DNA of 64,000 nt from Selenomonadaceae bacterium (GTDB lineage: Bacteria; Bacillota; Negativicutes; Selenomonadales; Selenomonadaceae), in assembly GCA_017476005.1 (NCBI GenBank), contig JAFVEM010000010.1, forward strand, positions 1 through 64,000, given 5' to 3'. The translations under genes were made by a program, and so were the position numbers. Below the pieces are notes generated by a model. It made no database searches. It was not told the origin of the DNA and worked only from the letters and a program-made list of their open reading frames with translations. Within the stretch, counting starts at the first letter, position 1. Every line of letters starts with the position of its first letter. This document shows positions 1-10,916 of the stretch, piece by piece.

Positions 1-61
1 CGTGACCGATGGTGCCGATGTTTACGTGGGGCTTATTACGCTCAAACTTTTCTTTTGCCAT
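1..61 (-). CDS. tuf: Elongation factor Tu, first 20 codons only
   Basis: The reverse strand starts [14 protein letters not shown] and continues into IGTIGH, which is the unmistakable EF-Tu N terminus; the rest lies left of the window. EF-Tu is the GTPase that delivers aminoacyl-tRNA to the ribosome. A GGGAGG ribosome site sits just upstream of the ATG, 14 bp after the fusA stop, so it is the last visible gene of the rpsL-rpsG-fusA-tuf str operon. Confidence 0.95.
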
Positions 62-75
62 TAAAAATTCCTCCC

Positions 76-2154
76 TTATTCGCCTTTGTTCTTGGCAACA
101 ATTTGATCGGCTATATTTTTGGGAACCTCATCGTAATGGGAAACCTCCATGGAGTAATTCCCACGACCCTGAGTCTTGGAACGCAAATCCGTGGAGTAAC
201 CGAACATCTCGGAAAGCGGTACAAAACCGTTGATGACCTGGGCGCCGTTGCGCGCTTCCATGCCGTCGATGCGTCCCCGCCGTGAGTTCAGGTCGCCGAT
301 AACGTCGCCCATGTACTCCTCGGGGACAATGACCTCTACTTTCACATACGGCTCTAAGAGAACCGGTCTTGCCTTTTCGGCTGCGGCCTTAAAGGCCATG
401 GAACCGGCAATCTTGAAGGCCGCCTCGGAGGAGTCAACCTCGTGGAAAGAACCGTCATAGACGGTGGCCTTGATGTCAACCATGGGATAACCGGCGAGAA
501 CGCCGCCCTCCATGGCTTGCTTGACACCTTCCTCGATGGGCTTGATATATTCTTTGGGAATAACGCCGCCCACGATTTTGTTCTCGAAAGCGAACCCGGC
601 GCCCGGTTCCTGCGGCTCGATTTTGAGCCAGCAGTGACCGTATTGGCCGTGACCGCCGGACTGGCGAACGAATTTGCCCTCGGCCTCCATCGGCTTCCTG
701 ATGGTCTCCCGGTAAGCCACCTGCGGCTCGCCCACCTTGCAATCTACCTTAAATTCCCGAAGCATACGATCAACGATAATCTGCAAGTGCAACTCGCCCA
801 TGCCGGAAATAATGGTTTGTCCGGTTTCCGGGTCGGTGTGTACCTTGAAGGTGGGGTCTTCCTCGGCCAGTTTCTGCAATGCGATGCCCATCTTCTCTTG
901 GTCGTTCTTGGTGGAAGGTTCCACCGCTACGGAAATAACCGGATCGGGGAACTCCATAGACTCAAGGATAATAGGTTTATTTTCGTCGCAAAGGGTGTCG
1001 CCGGTGGTGGTGTCCTTCAAGCCCACCGCCGCCGCAATATCGCCGCTATATACCGTGTCGATTTCCTTGCGGTTGTTGGCGTGCATTTGCAGGATACGTC
1101 CGATACGTTCTTTCTTGCCCTTGGTGGAGTTATAAACGTAAGAGCCGGATTTCAAAACCCCGGAATACACCCTGAAAAAGGCCAACTTACCCACAAAGGG
1201 GTCAGTCATAATCTTGAACGCCAGCGCGGAGAAAGGCTCCGTATCGCTGGAAGGACGATGATCTTCCTCGCCGGAATCGGGATTTATACCCTGAATGGGA
1301 GGAATGTCCGTCGGCGCCGGCATGTAGTCAACCACTGCGTCCAGCATGGGCTGTACGCCGCGATTGCGGTAAGACGTGCCGCAGGTCACGGGGCAGAGCT
1401 TGCAAGTAACGGTAGCCCGACGGATAGCCGCCTTCAGCTCCTCCTCGCTAATCTCTTCGCCGCCCAAGTACTTCTCCATGAGGTCATCATCCTGCTCGGC
1501 GACAGCCTCCAAGAGTTTTTCCCGATATTCCTCGGCCATGTCTTGCATATCGGCCGGTATTTCCACTTCGTCGGCCACTTTCCCCAAATCATCCTCGTAA
1601 ATGATGGCTTCCATCTTTACGAGGTCAACGATGCCTTGGAAGTTATCCTCGGCGCCAATGGGAAGTTGAATAGCCACTGGGTTGGCGTTAAGGCGTTCTT
1701 TCATCATCTTAATGACGTTGAAGAAGTCTGCGCCGGTGATGTCCATTTTGTTGACGTAGGCCATACGAGGGACGTTGTACTTTTCGGCTTGCCGCCACAC
1801 CGTTTCGGTCTGCGGCTCCACGCCGCCGCGAGCGGTAAGCACCGCCACTGCGCCGTCAAGCACACGGAGCGACCGCTCCACTTCCACGGTGAAGTCAACG
1901 TGACCGGGAGTGTCTATTATATTGATGCGATGACCTTTCCAGTGACAGGTGGTAGCCGCCGAAGTGATGGTGATGCCTCGCTCCTGTTCCTGAACCATCC
2001 AGTCCATGGTGGCCGCGCCGTCATGAACCTCGCCTATTTTATGATTTATTCCCGTGTAAAAGAGAATGCGCTCGGTGGTAGTGGTTTTACCGGCATCGAT
2101 GTGCGCCATGATACCGATATTGCGCGTCTTTTCCAGGGAAAATTCTCTTGCCAC
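76..2154 (-). CDS. fusA: Elongation factor G
   Basis: This 692-residue protein is a full-length EF-G, the GTPase that drives ribosomal translocation in the cytoplasm. The N terminus carries the G1 loop [14 protein letters not shown], the G3 motif DTPGHVDF and the G4 motif NKMD, followed by the usual EF-G domains II-V ending near [15 protein letters not shown]. Length is normal for the family. It is the third gene of the str operon, 36 bp after rpsG and 14 bp before tuf. A long open frame on the opposite strand (442-2184) is only a shadow of this codon-biased gene. Confidence 0.98.
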
Positions 2155-2190
2155 TGTGATTCTTCTCTCCTTACCTGTTTATGACGGAGC

Positions 2191-2673
<483 letters not shown>

Positions 2674-2678
2674 TCACC

Positions 2679-3062
2679 TTATTTTTTCTTGGCCTTGGCC
2701 TTCTTGGCTCCGTATTTGGAACGCGCCTGACCCCTATCCTGGACACCGGCGGTATCCAAAGAACCGCGAATGATATGGTAACGAACGCCCGGCAGATCCT
2801 TCACACGTCCGCCGCGAATAAGCACGACGCTGTGTTCCTGAAGATTATGCCCGATACCGGGAATGTAGGCGGTCACTTCGATGCTGTTGGTGAGGCGCAC
2901 ACGGGCAACCTTACGCAACGCAGAGTTCGGCTTCTTAGGCGTAGTGGTGTAAACCCTCGTGCAAACCCCTCTTTTCTGAGGGCAATTTTTAAGTGCCGGT
3001 GCCGTGGACTTATCCTCCATGCTTTTTCTGCTCTTGCGAACCAACTGATTTATCGTCGGCAT
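2679..3062 (-). CDS. rpsL: 30S ribosomal protein S12
   Basis: S12 shapes the decoding centre and is the target of streptomycin resistance mutations. The protein has 127 residues from [14 protein letters not shown] to a basic AKAKKK tail and contains the loop motifs [12 protein letters not shown] and [13 protein letters not shown]. An upstream in-frame ATG at 3089 is open, but the 3062 start matches the family and has a GGAGG site seven bases before it. It is the first gene of the str operon, about 90 bp downstream of the promoter at 3154-3182. Confidence 0.97.
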   Translation of the reverse strand: MPTINQLVRKSRKSMEDKSTAPALKNCPQKRGVCTRVYTTTPKKPNSALRKVARVRLTNSIEVTAYIPGIGHNLQEHSVVLIRGGRVKDLPGVRYHIIRGSLDTAGVQDRGQARSKYGAKKAKAKKK

Positions 3063-3153
3063 ACCTGCACCTCCTTCCTTCATAATCAACCATGTTTAGC
3101 CGTCATGTATTTTATTTTCATGAAATACCAACCACGGCGCGAAACGCTCGTTC

Positions 3154-3182
3154 ATACTAACACCCTTCAAAAAACCTGTCAA
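3154..3182 (-). promoter_or_regulatory. str operon promoter (sigma-A type)
   Basis: The reverse strand has TTGACA (3182-3177), a 17-bp spacer and TAGTAT (3159-3154), a near-consensus housekeeping promoter. It points at rpsL with a leader of about 85 bases. Its -35 box lies at the edge of the repeat at 3179-3234. Confidence 0.8.
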
Positions 3183-3234
3183 CCCCCAGTTTTATCAATA
3201 ATCTCATGTACACGCCGTCTGGCGTGTCTTTTTT
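3179..3234. repeat. 55-bp repeat, copy A (hairpin plus T-run)
   Basis: This copy aligns with 7811-7865 over its whole length. Shared blocks are TCAAC, CCCA, CAATAATCTC and TGTACAC, followed by a hairpin and a T-run. The hairpin here is ACACGCC-GTCT-GGCGTGT (3210-3227) followed by CTTTTTT, so on the plus strand it looks like an intrinsic terminator. Read on the minus strand, both copies also encode a similar peptide of the pattern KDT-x-D-x-VY-x-RLL-x-KLGVD. No other copy was found in the window, and the function is unknown. Confidence 0.55.
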
Positions 3235-3244
3235 AGTGTAAAAC

Positions 3245-3279
3245 CCAAAAGCCCCTCGCCCAGATGACGAGGAGCTTTC
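3245..3279 (-). terminator. Intrinsic terminator after the histidine kinase gene
   Basis: On the minus strand AAGCTCCTCG (3278-3269) can pair with CGAGGGGCTT (3258-3249), allowing one wobble pair, and a T-rich TTGGGTTT follows. It lies 46 bp beyond the kinase stop and before the str promoter. Confidence 0.6.
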
Positions 3280-3324
3280 AGCGGCAGGGGGAGTAAGACT
3301 CGCCCCTGCTCACCTTCGCTGCTT

Positions 3325-6300
3325 TCATTTGTCGGGATGTTTCTCTGTGTCGTCCCGTATCAGCATTTCCAAGGTTTCGTACAGGCGATCCGGTTCCACC
3401 GGTTTGGAGAGATGGGCGTTCATGCCGGCCTGCAACGAATGTTGCACATCTTCGTCAAAGGCGTTGGCCGTCATGGCGATGATGGGAACGGTTTTGGCGT
3501 CCGGCCTTGTTAGGGCGCGAATGGCTCGCGTTGCCGCCAAGCCGTCCATAACCGGCATCCGCACGTCCATCAGAATAGCGTCGTAATGATTTTCCTCGCT
3601 GGCGGCAAACATATCCACGACCAGTTGCCCGTTTTCGGCGTGATCCACTTCCATCTCGCGCATATTGAGTATCTGCTTCATAATCTCGGCGTTAATCAAC
3701 ATATCTTCGGCCAGCAAAATATGCTTGCCGGTCAGGTCGGCGCGATGTACTTCCTGCGGCCGCTCGATATTTTTCTTTTGCATGGCGGTCTTAAATTCCG
3801 TCAACACGCCGGTGGCAAACAAAGGTTTCGCCATGAAGCTATCGACTCCGGCCGCCAAGGCTTCATCTATTACCTCGTCCCAACTGTAGGCCGTGAGAAT
3901 GATAATCGCCGAATCGTTCCCCACGATTTCTCGTATCTTCCGCGTGACTTCAATCCCATCCTGCTCCGGCATTTTCCAATCCACGATGATGAGATTGTAG
4001 GCTTGTTGTCTGGCTTGGCTGAGTTTGACCATCTTGAGGGCTTCTTCGCCGCCTAAACCGGTATCGGCGGCAATACCCATCTCCGCCAACACCAATTTAG
4101 CGTGTTCGCAAGCCACCGGGTCGTCGTCAATCACCAGCACGCGCATATCCTGCAGCCTCACCTCGACGCTGTCTTTGGCCTTGCGCGCGGTTTTCTTTAG
4201 GGTGACGGTTACGATGAAGGTGGAGCCTACGCCCTTTTCGCTTTCGACGGCAATATCGCCGTGCATCATCTTCACGATGTTTTTGGTAATGGCCATGCCC
4301 AGTCCCGTACTGCCGTACTTGTTCGCTTGGCCGGAATCCTCCTGCGAGAACGCGTCAAATATCTTCGGCAGGAAGGCTTTGTCCATGCCCACCCCGGTAT
4401 CTTTCATGCTGAAGCGGAGGGTCGCCTTGTCCTCAAACTCGGACAGTTTCTCCACCAAGAAGGAAACCGTGCCGCCTTTCGGCGTGAATTTCACGGAATT
4501 GCCCAAGATATTGATGATGACCTGCTTGAGCTTCATGGCATCGCCGATGTAATAATCATCCACCAAGCCCGTAATGCGGCAATCGTAGGTCAGCCCCTTG
4601 TCTTGACACTGGCCGTTAATCATGGTGTTGATTTGCTCCAGCATCTCCCGGAAAGAAAATTCCTCTTGGCGAATGTTCAGCCGTCCACTCTCAATGCGGC
4701 TCATATCCAAAATGTCATTGATGAGGTTCAGCAAATGTTGGGCGCTACCGCTTATCTTGGTCAGGTATTCTCGCGTTTTCTCCGAAATATCCGGGTCTTT
4801 CAAGGCGATACTGTCCAGTCCGATAATGGCGTTCATGGGGGTGCGTATCTCGTGGCTCATGGTACTCAAGAAAGCGGTCTTGGCCACGCTGGCCTGTTCC
4901 GCTTCTTTCAGGGCGCTCGCCAAAAGTTCGTTTCTTTCCCGTTGCTCGCGCAATACGTCGGTCATGTCGGATTTTAACAGCAGATAAAAATGCTTTTCCC
5001 GGTCAACGGTGTAGAACATAAACCGCTTGTTAAAAATCTCCCCGTCGATTTTACAGGCCACATCTACCGTGTATGGCTCGCTAACCAGCAATTTGGCCTC
5101 GACGGTTTCCAAGGAAAGCGCCTTGAGGGTTTCGTCCTTGTCGGCTTCTTCGCCGGTCACCACCGGCATCACCTGCCGACGGACATAATCCATGTAAAGC
5201 CCGTTGCGCTCTTGGGGGAAAATGCTGCCCTTGGTGATGTTGGCCGCATCGCCGATGGTCACTGCATAATACCCACTCACCAGATAGGTAATCATGTCAT
5301 ACTGCTCGGCCAAAACCTTGCTGTTCATCACCTCGTTGATTAGCTCCGAGTCGTATTCGGTTTCCATGCCGAAAGCGTCAATATTGCCGGTCAGGGGATT
5401 GCGACTGGCGGAGCCGGAGTATTTTACAAAACACTGCCGACCGGAGGCGCGTCTGGTATAGCAGACGACGGAGGAAGGCCCCAGTCCGCGCTCGGTGCGC
5501 TCCACCAGTTTTTCCATCTCGAAGGCGGCCAAGTAGCGTTGCCTATCTTCCGCGATTAGCAAATTGTCCAAGCGACTTTGGGCATAGGCTTCGACAGTGT
5601 TGCCGGCGTAATCCGAAGGATAAAGGTCATTGCCGCGCACGTCCTCGATAAGCCCCGTGACCATGTTGGAGCGTACCACCGTCAGGCTTTCGTCAGCGAT
5701 GGCGTTGAACTGATTCACCATGCTGTTGTGAATGGTTTGGGAGCGCTCCCTTTCCCGTTGCTCCTCAATTACCGCCGTCATATCGGATTTTAACAAGATA
5801 TAGAAATGCTTCTCCCGATCCACGGAGTAAAACATGAAGCGCTTGTGATAAATGCCGTCGTCAATATGGCAAGCCACATCCACCACATAAGGCTCTTCTG
5901 TGGCCAGTTTTGCCTCTATCGTGTCGAGGGACAGCTTGACGCGCATATTTTCCCGTTCCTCGTCGTTGCCGGCAATAAAGGGCAAGACCTGACTTTGAAT
6001 ATAGTCCATGTAGCGGCCGTTTTTTTCCTTGGGGAAAATGCTGCCCTTGGCAATGTTGGCGGCGTCACCGATGGCTACGCCGTAATAACCGCTGACGATA
6101 TAGGTAATCATATCGTACTGCTCGGCCAAAACCTTTTCGTCCAGCACCTGATTGACCATTTCCGTGTTGTACTCGGTTTCCACGCCGACGGCGATAACAT
6201 CGCCGGTGATAGGGTTCCGACTGGCGGAGCCGGAGAATTTCACGAAACACTGGTGGCCGGACTGCCGACGGCAATAGCCCACAAAGGTGGCCGGGCCTCT

Positions 6301-7764
6301 CCCGGAGGAAGTGTTTTCCAAAAGTTTATCCAGTGCAAAGGTGGCTTCATATTTTTCCCGGTCGCCCTCCACCAAGAAACTTTCCGACCGCACGCGCGCG
6401 CTTTCGACAATGGAGCCGCCGGCGTAGTCCGTGTCGTACAGATCCCGACCGCGAGATTCTTCGATCAAGCCGGTGGTGAGATTGGTTCTTTGGACAGCCA
6501 AACTCTCATCGGCCATCACATTGAACTGATCCAGCATACTGTCGTAAGCGGCCTGCGTTTGCGCCCGTTCGCCCTGCTCTTTGATAACGTCGGTAATATC
6601 CGATTGGAACAGGATATAGAATTTGGCGGTTTTGTCCACGGCGTAATAGGTAAACAGCTTGTGAAAACACTCGCCCTCTATCAGGCAATCCACCTCGACG
6701 CTGTAGGTTTCCGCGTCGCCCAATTTCTCAACCACGGTGGTCAGGGACAGCGCTTGCAGGATGTTCTCTCTTTCTTCCGCCGCGACGCGAGGAAGAAGCT
6801 GCTCCCGAATATAATCCATATAAATGCCGTCCCGTTCCTTAGGCAGAATACTGCCCTTTTGGCCGCCGGCGGCTTCACCGATGGAAACGCCGTAAGTTTC
6901 ATCTATTAGGTAGCACACCATGTCGTACTGCTTGGCCAGTACCTTGTCGTTCAGCACCTCCATGACCTTTTGGGAATTGTATTCGCTCTCTACGCCCAGC
7001 ACAATCACGTCGCCGGTGAGGGGGTCTTTGCGCATGGAAGCGGAGTATTTGATGAAACACTGCCGCCCGGATTGCCTACGCGAGAGTATGACGAGGGAAG
7101 TCGGCCCTTCGCCCAAATAATATTTTTCCTGTAGCTTTTGCAAATCGAAGGTTTTCAGGTAAGTCTCTCGGTCGGCGGCAATGGGCATATTGTCGATGCG
7201 CACCTTCAGCAAATCCTCGATGGGCGCGCCGACCTTATCCACCTCGTAGAGATCCGTCCCCTGCACCTTCTCGACCACGCCCTTGGTGAGATTGGAGCGC
7301 AGCGCCGCCAAACTTTGGCGAGACAACGCCTCCAGTTCCTTGTTAAGTTCACGGTACATGGCCATGGTCTGCTCTTCGCTTTGCTTGAGTTCGGTCACGT
7401 CGGTGTAGTTGCAGTAGGCGTACCGCACGCCGCCCTCCTTCACGAAAGCATAATGGACATTGACCCATATCTCATGGCCTTTAAGGGTAAATTTGCGGAT
7501 GGTCAAAGAATTTTTCCCGTCTTTGGTCTTTTGATTATGGAACAGGAAGGCGACCTCCTCCCTGTCGTCGGGGTGAACGGTATCGTTGCCCTCCGCGCTT
7601 TCGTAGCGAAGGCACTCCTCGCGCTCCCCCTCCATCATCTCAGCGTATTCTCTGGAACACCAAATCGGCCGGTATGCTCCGCTTTCGTCAACCGCCATGA
7701 GCGTTGAATTGTTGTCCAGAGCCTTAAAAAGCTGAGTAAAAAAGGTGTCTCCGAAGTTCAGCAT
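3325..7764 (-). CDS. Giant soluble hybrid sensor histidine kinase with three tandem sensor modules
   Basis: This is a 1479-residue hybrid two-component kinase. A PAS-like domain (about 20-125) is followed by three similar modules of about 270 residues (about 151-418, 418-690, 690-945). Each repeats motifs such as RRQSG-x-QCF-x-K, GD-x-IA-x-G-x-E-x-EYN, a GxSIGEAA or GDAAN block and KSDMT. Then come the H-box MSHEIRTPM with His971, a GHKL ATPase with [11 protein letters not shown], and two receiver domains with likely phospho-acceptors Asp1262 (IIVDWKMP) and Asp1400 (LMDVRMP). No membrane segment is visible, so it probably senses a cytoplasmic or diffusible signal. No Hpt domain or partner regulator is adjacent. 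The start was placed at the ATG at 7764, preceded by TAAGGAG; an upstream open stretch to 7848 falls in the repeat at 7811-7865. The inserted modules make it far longer than typical hybrid kinases. Confidence 0.9.
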   Translation of the reverse strand: MLNFGDTFFTQLFKALDNNSTLMAVDESGAYRPIWCSREYAEMMEGEREECLRYESAEGNDTVHPDDREEVAFLFHNQKTKDGKNSLTIRKFTLKGHEIWVNVHYAFVKEGGVRYAYCNYTDVTELKQSEEQTMAMYRELNKELEALSRQSLAALRSNLTKGVVEKVQGTDLYEVDKVGAPIEDLLKVRIDNMPIAADRETYLKTFDLQKLQEKYYLGEGPTSLVILSRRQSGRQCFIKYSASMRKDPLTGDVIVLGVESEYNSQKVMEVLNDKVLAKQYDMVCYLIDETYGVSIGEAAGGQKGSILPKERDGIYMDYIREQLLPRVAAEERENILQALSLTTVVEKLGDAETYSVEVDCLIEGECFHKLFTYYAVDKTAKFYILFQSDITDVIKEQGERAQTQAAYDSMLDQFNVMADESLAVQRTNLTTGLIEESRGRDLYDTDYAGGSIVESARVRSESFLVEGDREKYEATFALDKLLENTSSGRGPATFVGYCRRQSGHQCFVKFSGSASRNPITGDVIAVGVETEYNTEMVNQVLDEKVLAEQYDMITYIVSGYYGVAIGDAANIAKGSIFPKEKNGRYMDYIQSQVLPFIAGNDEERENMRVKLSLDTIEAKLATEEPYVVDVACHIDDGIYHKRFMFYSVDREKHFYILLKSDMTAVIEEQRERERSQTIHNSMVNQFNAIADESLTVVRSNMVTGLIEDVRGNDLYPSDYAGNTVEAYAQSRLDNLLIAEDRQRYLAAFEMEKLVERTERGLGPSSVVCYTRRASGRQCFVKYSGSASRNPLTGNIDAFGMETEYDSELINEVMNSKVLAEQYDMITYLVSGYYAVTIGDAANITKGSIFPQERNGLYMDYVRRQVMPVVTGEEADKDETLKALSLETVEAKLLVSEPYTVDVACKIDGEIFNKRFMFYTVDREKHFYLLLKSDMTDVLREQRERNELLASALKEAEQASVAKTAFLSTMSHEIRTPMNAIIGLDSIALKDPDISEKTREYLTKISGSAQHLLNLINDILDMSRIESGRLNIRQEEFSFREMLEQINTMINGQCQDKGLTYDCRITGLVDDYYIGDAMKLKQVIINILGNSVKFTPKGGTVSFLVEKLSEFEDKATLRFSMKDTGVGMDKAFLPKIFDAFSQEDSGQANKYGSTGLGMAITKNIVKMMHGDIAVESEKGVGSTFIVTVTLKKTARKAKDSVEVRLQDMRVLVIDDDPVACEHAKLVLAEMGIAADTGLGGEEALKMVKLSQARQQAYNLIIVDWKMPEQDGIEVTRKIREIVGNDSAIIILTAYSWDEVIDEALAAGVDSFMAKPLFATGVLTEFKTAMQKKNIERPQEVHRADLTGKHILLAEDMLINAEIMKQILNMREMEVDHAENGQLVVDMFAASEENHYDAILMDVRMPVMDGLAATRAIRALTRPDAKTVPIIAMTANAFDEDVQHSLQAGMNAHLSKPVEPDRLYETLEMLIRDDTEKHPDK

Positions 7765-7810
7765 AGGCCAATTCTCCTTATGTTTGCTTACAGTAGCTCT
7801 CGCGCTTGCA

Positions 7811-7865
7811 TCAACGCCCAATTTGAGCAATAATCTCCTGTACACCACGTCGGACGTGTCTTTTT
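7811..7865. repeat. 55-bp repeat, copy B, upstream of the kinase gene
   Basis: This is the partner of 3179-3234 in the same orientation, so the two copies bracket the kinase gene. The hairpin half has changed: CACGTC-G-GACGTG (7846-7858), then CTTTTT. The minus-strand reading keeps the peptide pattern VY-x-RLL-x-KLGVD. It lies in the untranslated leader of the kinase gene. Confidence 0.5.
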
Positions 7866-8025
7866 GGCGTTATCGTGAAAAAAGAAAAGTCGCACACAGG
7901 CGACATAAAATCCATATCTAGGCCGACTATCCATAAATCCATAAACACATATCGAGTATATCCATTCGCCCTCTATACCAAATTTCCTGCCAAACATGAA
8001 AAAATTTTGTGTATCCGTACCGTAA

Positions 8026-8049
8026 CGAGCCTAAGACTTCTTAGGCTCG
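8026..8049. repeat. Perfect 10-bp inverted repeat
   Basis: CGAGCCTAAG, the loop ACTT, then CTTAGGCTCG form a perfect hairpin 10 bp beyond the stop of the methyltransferase-like gene. Neither strand has a T-run after it, so a Rho-independent terminator is doubtful. It may stabilise the 3' end or bind a protein. The rest of 7866-8058 shows nothing I recognise. Confidence 0.5.
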
Positions 8050-8058
8050 CCGTCGTAG

Positions 8059-8913
8059 CTACAAAAGCTCCTGCACCAACCCCAGCACTTTGTCCTCGTG
8101 GAAAACAGCCTCGTGGATAAAATCGCGCAGGTAGTCGGGGAAAATCATCTCGCGGCGGCACAGCTCTTGCAGGGCGGCCAGTTGGTTATCCGTGTCAATA
8201 TCGTATTCCAGCCGATGCAGGATCCTCGCTAAATTTTTTCGCGTTTCCTTGTCGTAGAGGCTTTTCAGCGCCGCCACCGCCGCCGTGGAGCGGTCGGCGC
8301 GCAGCATCCACACCTCGGTCAAAAGATCCTCGCTGTCGTTGACAAAGCCAAATTCTTCCCAAGGCGCAACACTCACCTGCTCGTCACGCGCCAAGGGGGC
8401 AAAGGAAATTTCTTGGTACATGGCGTCGCTGAGCAAATGCACTACCTCGGTCTTGGCAAAAAAATGTCGCTCCTGCACCGGGAACTCGCCTCGCCGCAAA
8501 TTTTCCAAAACCTCGTGGTAACGGATATTGGGAAACTGGCTCACCACATAGCCCGTCATTTTCAGCAGTCGGTTGAGGGACAGGAAAGTATCGTAAGGCT
8601 CGTAGGCAAATTCCAAACAAGGGTCGGCGATAATAATATCAAAAAATTCTTGCTGGTAGTATTCTGTAGGAGCATGAAGCCGAAAATCCGCCACCTGCCA
8701 CCGAATGTCCAGCCCCTCCACGGAAGGAAGCTCCACAGCGTCCGCAAAAGAAGTCAGGGCATAAATTTCGGCCTTGGGCATAGACTCGCGCAATCGTCTA
8801 AGATACCGAGTGCTGTCCACGGTGAGGACGCGCACGGCATTGGGGAGCGGCGGCACCAAAGCGAGCAGCCCCTCCTCGCGCGCATTTTTTAACTCGCCCC
8901 AGATTTCACGCAT
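8059..8913 (-). CDS. Class I SAM-dependent methyltransferase-like protein
   Basis: This 284-residue cytoplasmic protein has a Rossmann-like layout. A β-strand VRVLTVDSTRYL and IYALTSFADAV are followed by VADFRLH, FFDIIIADPCLEF, LNRLLKMTGYVVSQFPN and the ERHFFAKTEVVHLLSDA segment, the order seen in class I methyltransferases after the nucleotide-binding strand. The glycine-rich motif I is weak, so the substrate and even activity are uncertain. The chosen ATG at 8913 has GGGAGAC upstream and lies just past the stop of the esterase gene. It is the last gene of a three-gene coupled operon with gamma carbonic anhydrase and the CE2-like esterase. The C-terminal 80 residues are helical and unassigned. 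Confidence 0.5.
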   Translation of the reverse strand: MREIWGELKNAREEGLLALVPPLPNAVRVLTVDSTRYLRRLRESMPKAEIYALTSFADAVELPSVEGLDIRWQVADFRLHAPTEYYQQEFFDIIIADPCLEFAYEPYDTFLSLNRLLKMTGYVVSQFPNIRYHEVLENLRRGEFPVQERHFFAKTEVVHLLSDAMYQEISFAPLARDEQVSVAPWEEFGFVNDSEDLLTEVWMLRADRSTAAVAALKSLYDKETRKNLARILHRLEYDIDTDNQLAALQELCRREMIFPDYLRDFIHEAVFHEDKVLGLVQELL

Positions 8914-8917
8914 TGTT

Positions 8918-10060
8918 TCAAGTCTCCCATTCCATGATAGCCGCCACCTTGTCTTTGAGATAGGCGGCCATTTTGGCATCCCCTTTAACGCTGGGGTGAG
9001 TATCGCCTTCTATGTAGTCACCCGGTTCAAGCAGCGGCGTTGGTTCGTTTAGAGGAATAAAATAAACTTCGCCCTCCCCATTAGCTTTAGCCGCTTCCAC
9101 GGTTTCCCTTATCCAGCCGCGTACCTCTGAGGGTAGCCAAACAGGGAGAGGCTCCGTGCAAATGATTTTGGCCGTAGGATTCATTTGTCGCACCCTTTTG
9201 ATGAGTTCGGCATAGCCGCGCTGAAATTCCTCTTGGGTGGGCTGGCGGTTCGGGTCGGTGAAATCGTTGGTGCCAATGGCGATGATGACCCCATCTACCG
9301 GAAATTTTTTGGCGTCCCATACCAAATTGTCAGGCCGAAAATCCTCATAGTAAAAAGTCCAGCCGTATAAATCCACGGCGTGAGTTCCCGTGGGCGGCCA
9401 GCTTTCGGCGTAATTATGCACAAGGCCGCCGCCGGATTTGGCCACCACGCTGAAATCCGCATCCAAGAGTCGCGCCAATTGTGGGCCGTAAGCCATGTTG
9501 CCGTCCTCGGTGGCGTGATAGTTCTTGCCGTTATAGGGAGCTAAATTTATGGCGCCGGCGGTAATAGAATCACCCACAAATTCCAGCCGCCTCTTTTTCA
9601 CCGGCTCCGGCTCCTGCAATCTCGCCCCCTTATCCAAGATAAAGCCTCTAAACTCGGCTACCCCGGCTTGTCCTTCGGTGGAACGCACCAAGGTTAGGCG
9701 ATGAAGGCCGGGGGATAATTTACTCGCTAGGACGAGGGGCTTGGCGTTTTTCTTGACGGGGCCAAGCCGGCGAAACTCCTCCCCATCCACGCTCACCGCC
9801 CACCAAATATCGGCTCCCGTTATGTCGGCCTTAATTTCCGTACCCTCAAACACCACCTTGATGTAAGTAGCTCCCTGTCCCGAGCGATAGACGTCGCCCC
9901 TCACGTCCCAGCGGCCAAAGTATTGTATATAAGGGAAGCTCGCCGGTACTTTATTTACGGCGGCCTCTCCGGCGCAACCTAAAGTAGAAAAGATTAACAT
10001 CATGGCGGCACCTACCCGACCAAAAAATTTAAGACACGACACTGTTCTGCCTCTTCTCAT
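8918..10060 (-). CDS. SGNH/GDSL esterase, CE2-like, secreted lipoprotein
   Basis: The protein has 380 residues with an N-terminal basic and hydrophobic signal ending TLGCAGEA, consistent with a lipoprotein cysteine. An N-terminal β-sandwich (FEGTEIKADITGADIWWAV) precedes an SGNH hydrolase domain with GDSITAG (block I), AIGTNDF (block III) and DTHPS (Asp-x-x-His). This two-domain plan is that of carbohydrate esterase family 2, whose members deacetylate plant polysaccharides. The acetyl-sugar substrate is inferred. The ATG at 10060 overlaps the TGA of the carbonic anhydrase gene (ATGA), indicating translational coupling. Confidence 0.75.
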   Translation of the reverse strand: MRRGRTVSCLKFFGRVGAAMMLIFSTLGCAGEAAVNKVPASFPYIQYFGRWDVRGDVYRSGQGATYIKVVFEGTEIKADITGADIWWAVSVDGEEFRRLGPVKKNAKPLVLASKLSPGLHRLTLVRSTEGQAGVAEFRGFILDKGARLQEPEPVKKRRLEFVGDSITAGAINLAPYNGKNYHATEDGNMAYGPQLARLLDADFSVVAKSGGGLVHNYAESWPPTGTHAVDLYGWTFYYEDFRPDNLVWDAKKFPVDGVIIAIGTNDFTDPNRQPTQEEFQRGYAELIKRVRQMNPTAKIICTEPLPVWLPSEVRGWIRETVEAAKANGEGEVYFIPLNEPTPLLEPGDYIEGDTHPSVKGDAKMAAYLKDKVAAIMEWET

Positions 10061-10611
10061 ATAATCCGCTCGCCGTGATAGACTTCGCCGCCGATGTCCG
10101 GTTTCACGCCGTAGCCGATGGCCCACTCGCATTTGTATTTAATGGCTTGGGCGTGAATGCTGTCGATTCTGTCCTCGGTGCGAACCACTTTTCCCGGCAC
10201 TCCCACCACCAGCGAGTTTTCCGGCACCACCATGTTTTCTCTGACCAAGGCTCCGGCGGCAATGATGGAGCCGCGACCGATTTTCGCCCCTGTCAGTACC
10301 GTAGCGTTCATGCCCACCAAAACATGATCGGCAATTTCGCAACCGTGAATCACCGCTCCGTGACCGATGGTGACGTAATCCCCGATAATGCAAGGAAAAT
10401 CGTCGGCCACATGGAGGCAGGTAAGGTCTTGCACGTTAGAACATTCCCCCACGGAAATGTAGTTCACATCGCCTCTGGCCACCACTCCCGGCCACAAGCT
10501 GGAGTACCGTCCCACCCGGACATCTCCTGAGAGAAAAACTTGGGGCGCGATAAAGGCCTCCTCGTGAATTTGGGGCTTTATCCCCTGAAAATCCTGCATA
10601 AGGGTGTACAT
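10057..10611 (-). CDS. Gamma carbonic anhydrase family protein
   Basis: The 184-residue protein is a left-handed β-helix with repeated hexapeptides (VRVGRYSSLWPG, ISVGECSNVQD, CIIGDYVTIGHG). It carries the three metal-ligand histidines expected in LHVADD, IGHGAVIHG and the following turn. Members of the YrdA/PaaY branch bind zinc or iron, and only some hydrate CO2, so activity is not certain. AAGGAGG lies ten bases before the ATG at 10611; Met5 is an alternative start. It begins a coupled three-gene operon. Confidence 0.85.
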   Translation of the reverse strand: MYTLMQDFQGIKPQIHEEAFIAPQVFLSGDVRVGRYSSLWPGVVARGDVNYISVGECSNVQDLTCLHVADDFPCIIGDYVTIGHGAVIHGCEIADHVLVGMNATVLTGAKIGRGSIIAAGALVRENMVVPENSLVVGVPGKVVRTEDRIDSIHAQAIKYKCEWAIGYGVKPDIGGEVYHGERII

Positions 10612-10639
10612 GAAAACTCGTCCTCCTTAAAAATATAAG

Positions 10640-10673
10640 AAAGGGTGCCGCTGGGGATTCAGCGACACCCTTT
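10640..10673 (-). terminator. Intrinsic terminator after the 76-residue gene
   Basis: AAAGGGTG-c-CGCTG pairs with CAGCG-a-CACCCTTT around a GGGATT loop, with a single internal mismatch. The minus strand then runs CTTATATTTTTAA. It separates the 76-residue gene from the carbonic anhydrase operon. Confidence 0.7.
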
Positions 10674-10685
10674 GCCTTATTTTCA

Positions 10686-10916
10686 TCAAGCCACTTTTTC
10701 GGCCAGTACCTCAGTCCCCCGGCTATCCAGCCACTCGACAATAGCCTCGCGCTCGGTAGCCTTGGAAACGGTCAAAGCCAGTCCCACCGCATCGCGCTCG
10801 GCGGCGTACTCCACGAAGCTGTTGTGACCAACCAGCCGCGCAGCCTTCGTGAACTGCTTCACCCGCACGGGAATGTACACATCTTCCATCCACTGGGAGT
10901 AAACTTGAACTTTCAT
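10686..10916 (-). CDS. Small conserved-looking protein of unknown function (76 aa)
   Basis: This is a soluble 76-residue protein, MKVQVYSQWMEDVYIP to VLAEKVA, with no signal peptide, cysteine or known motif. A GGAGCGATTGTC ribosome site precedes the ATG, a good promoter lies at 11149-11178 and a terminator follows, so it is a believable monocistronic gene. The untranslated leader of about 225 bp is unusually long. I do not recognise the family. Confidence 0.6.
   Translation of the reverse strand: MKVQVYSQWMEDVYIPVRVKQFTKAARLVGHNSFVEYAAERDAVGLALTVSKATEREAIVEWLDSRGTEVLAEKVA

Noticed and set aside
442-2184. Long open frame (about 580 codons) antisense to fusA
   Set aside because: It has no ribosome site, and the opposite frame of a highly expressed, codon-biased gene commonly stays open. 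EF-G on the other strand is certain.
8026-8049. Perfect hairpin as a terminator for the methyltransferase-like gene
   Set aside because: No T-run follows on either strand. Kept only as an inverted repeat.
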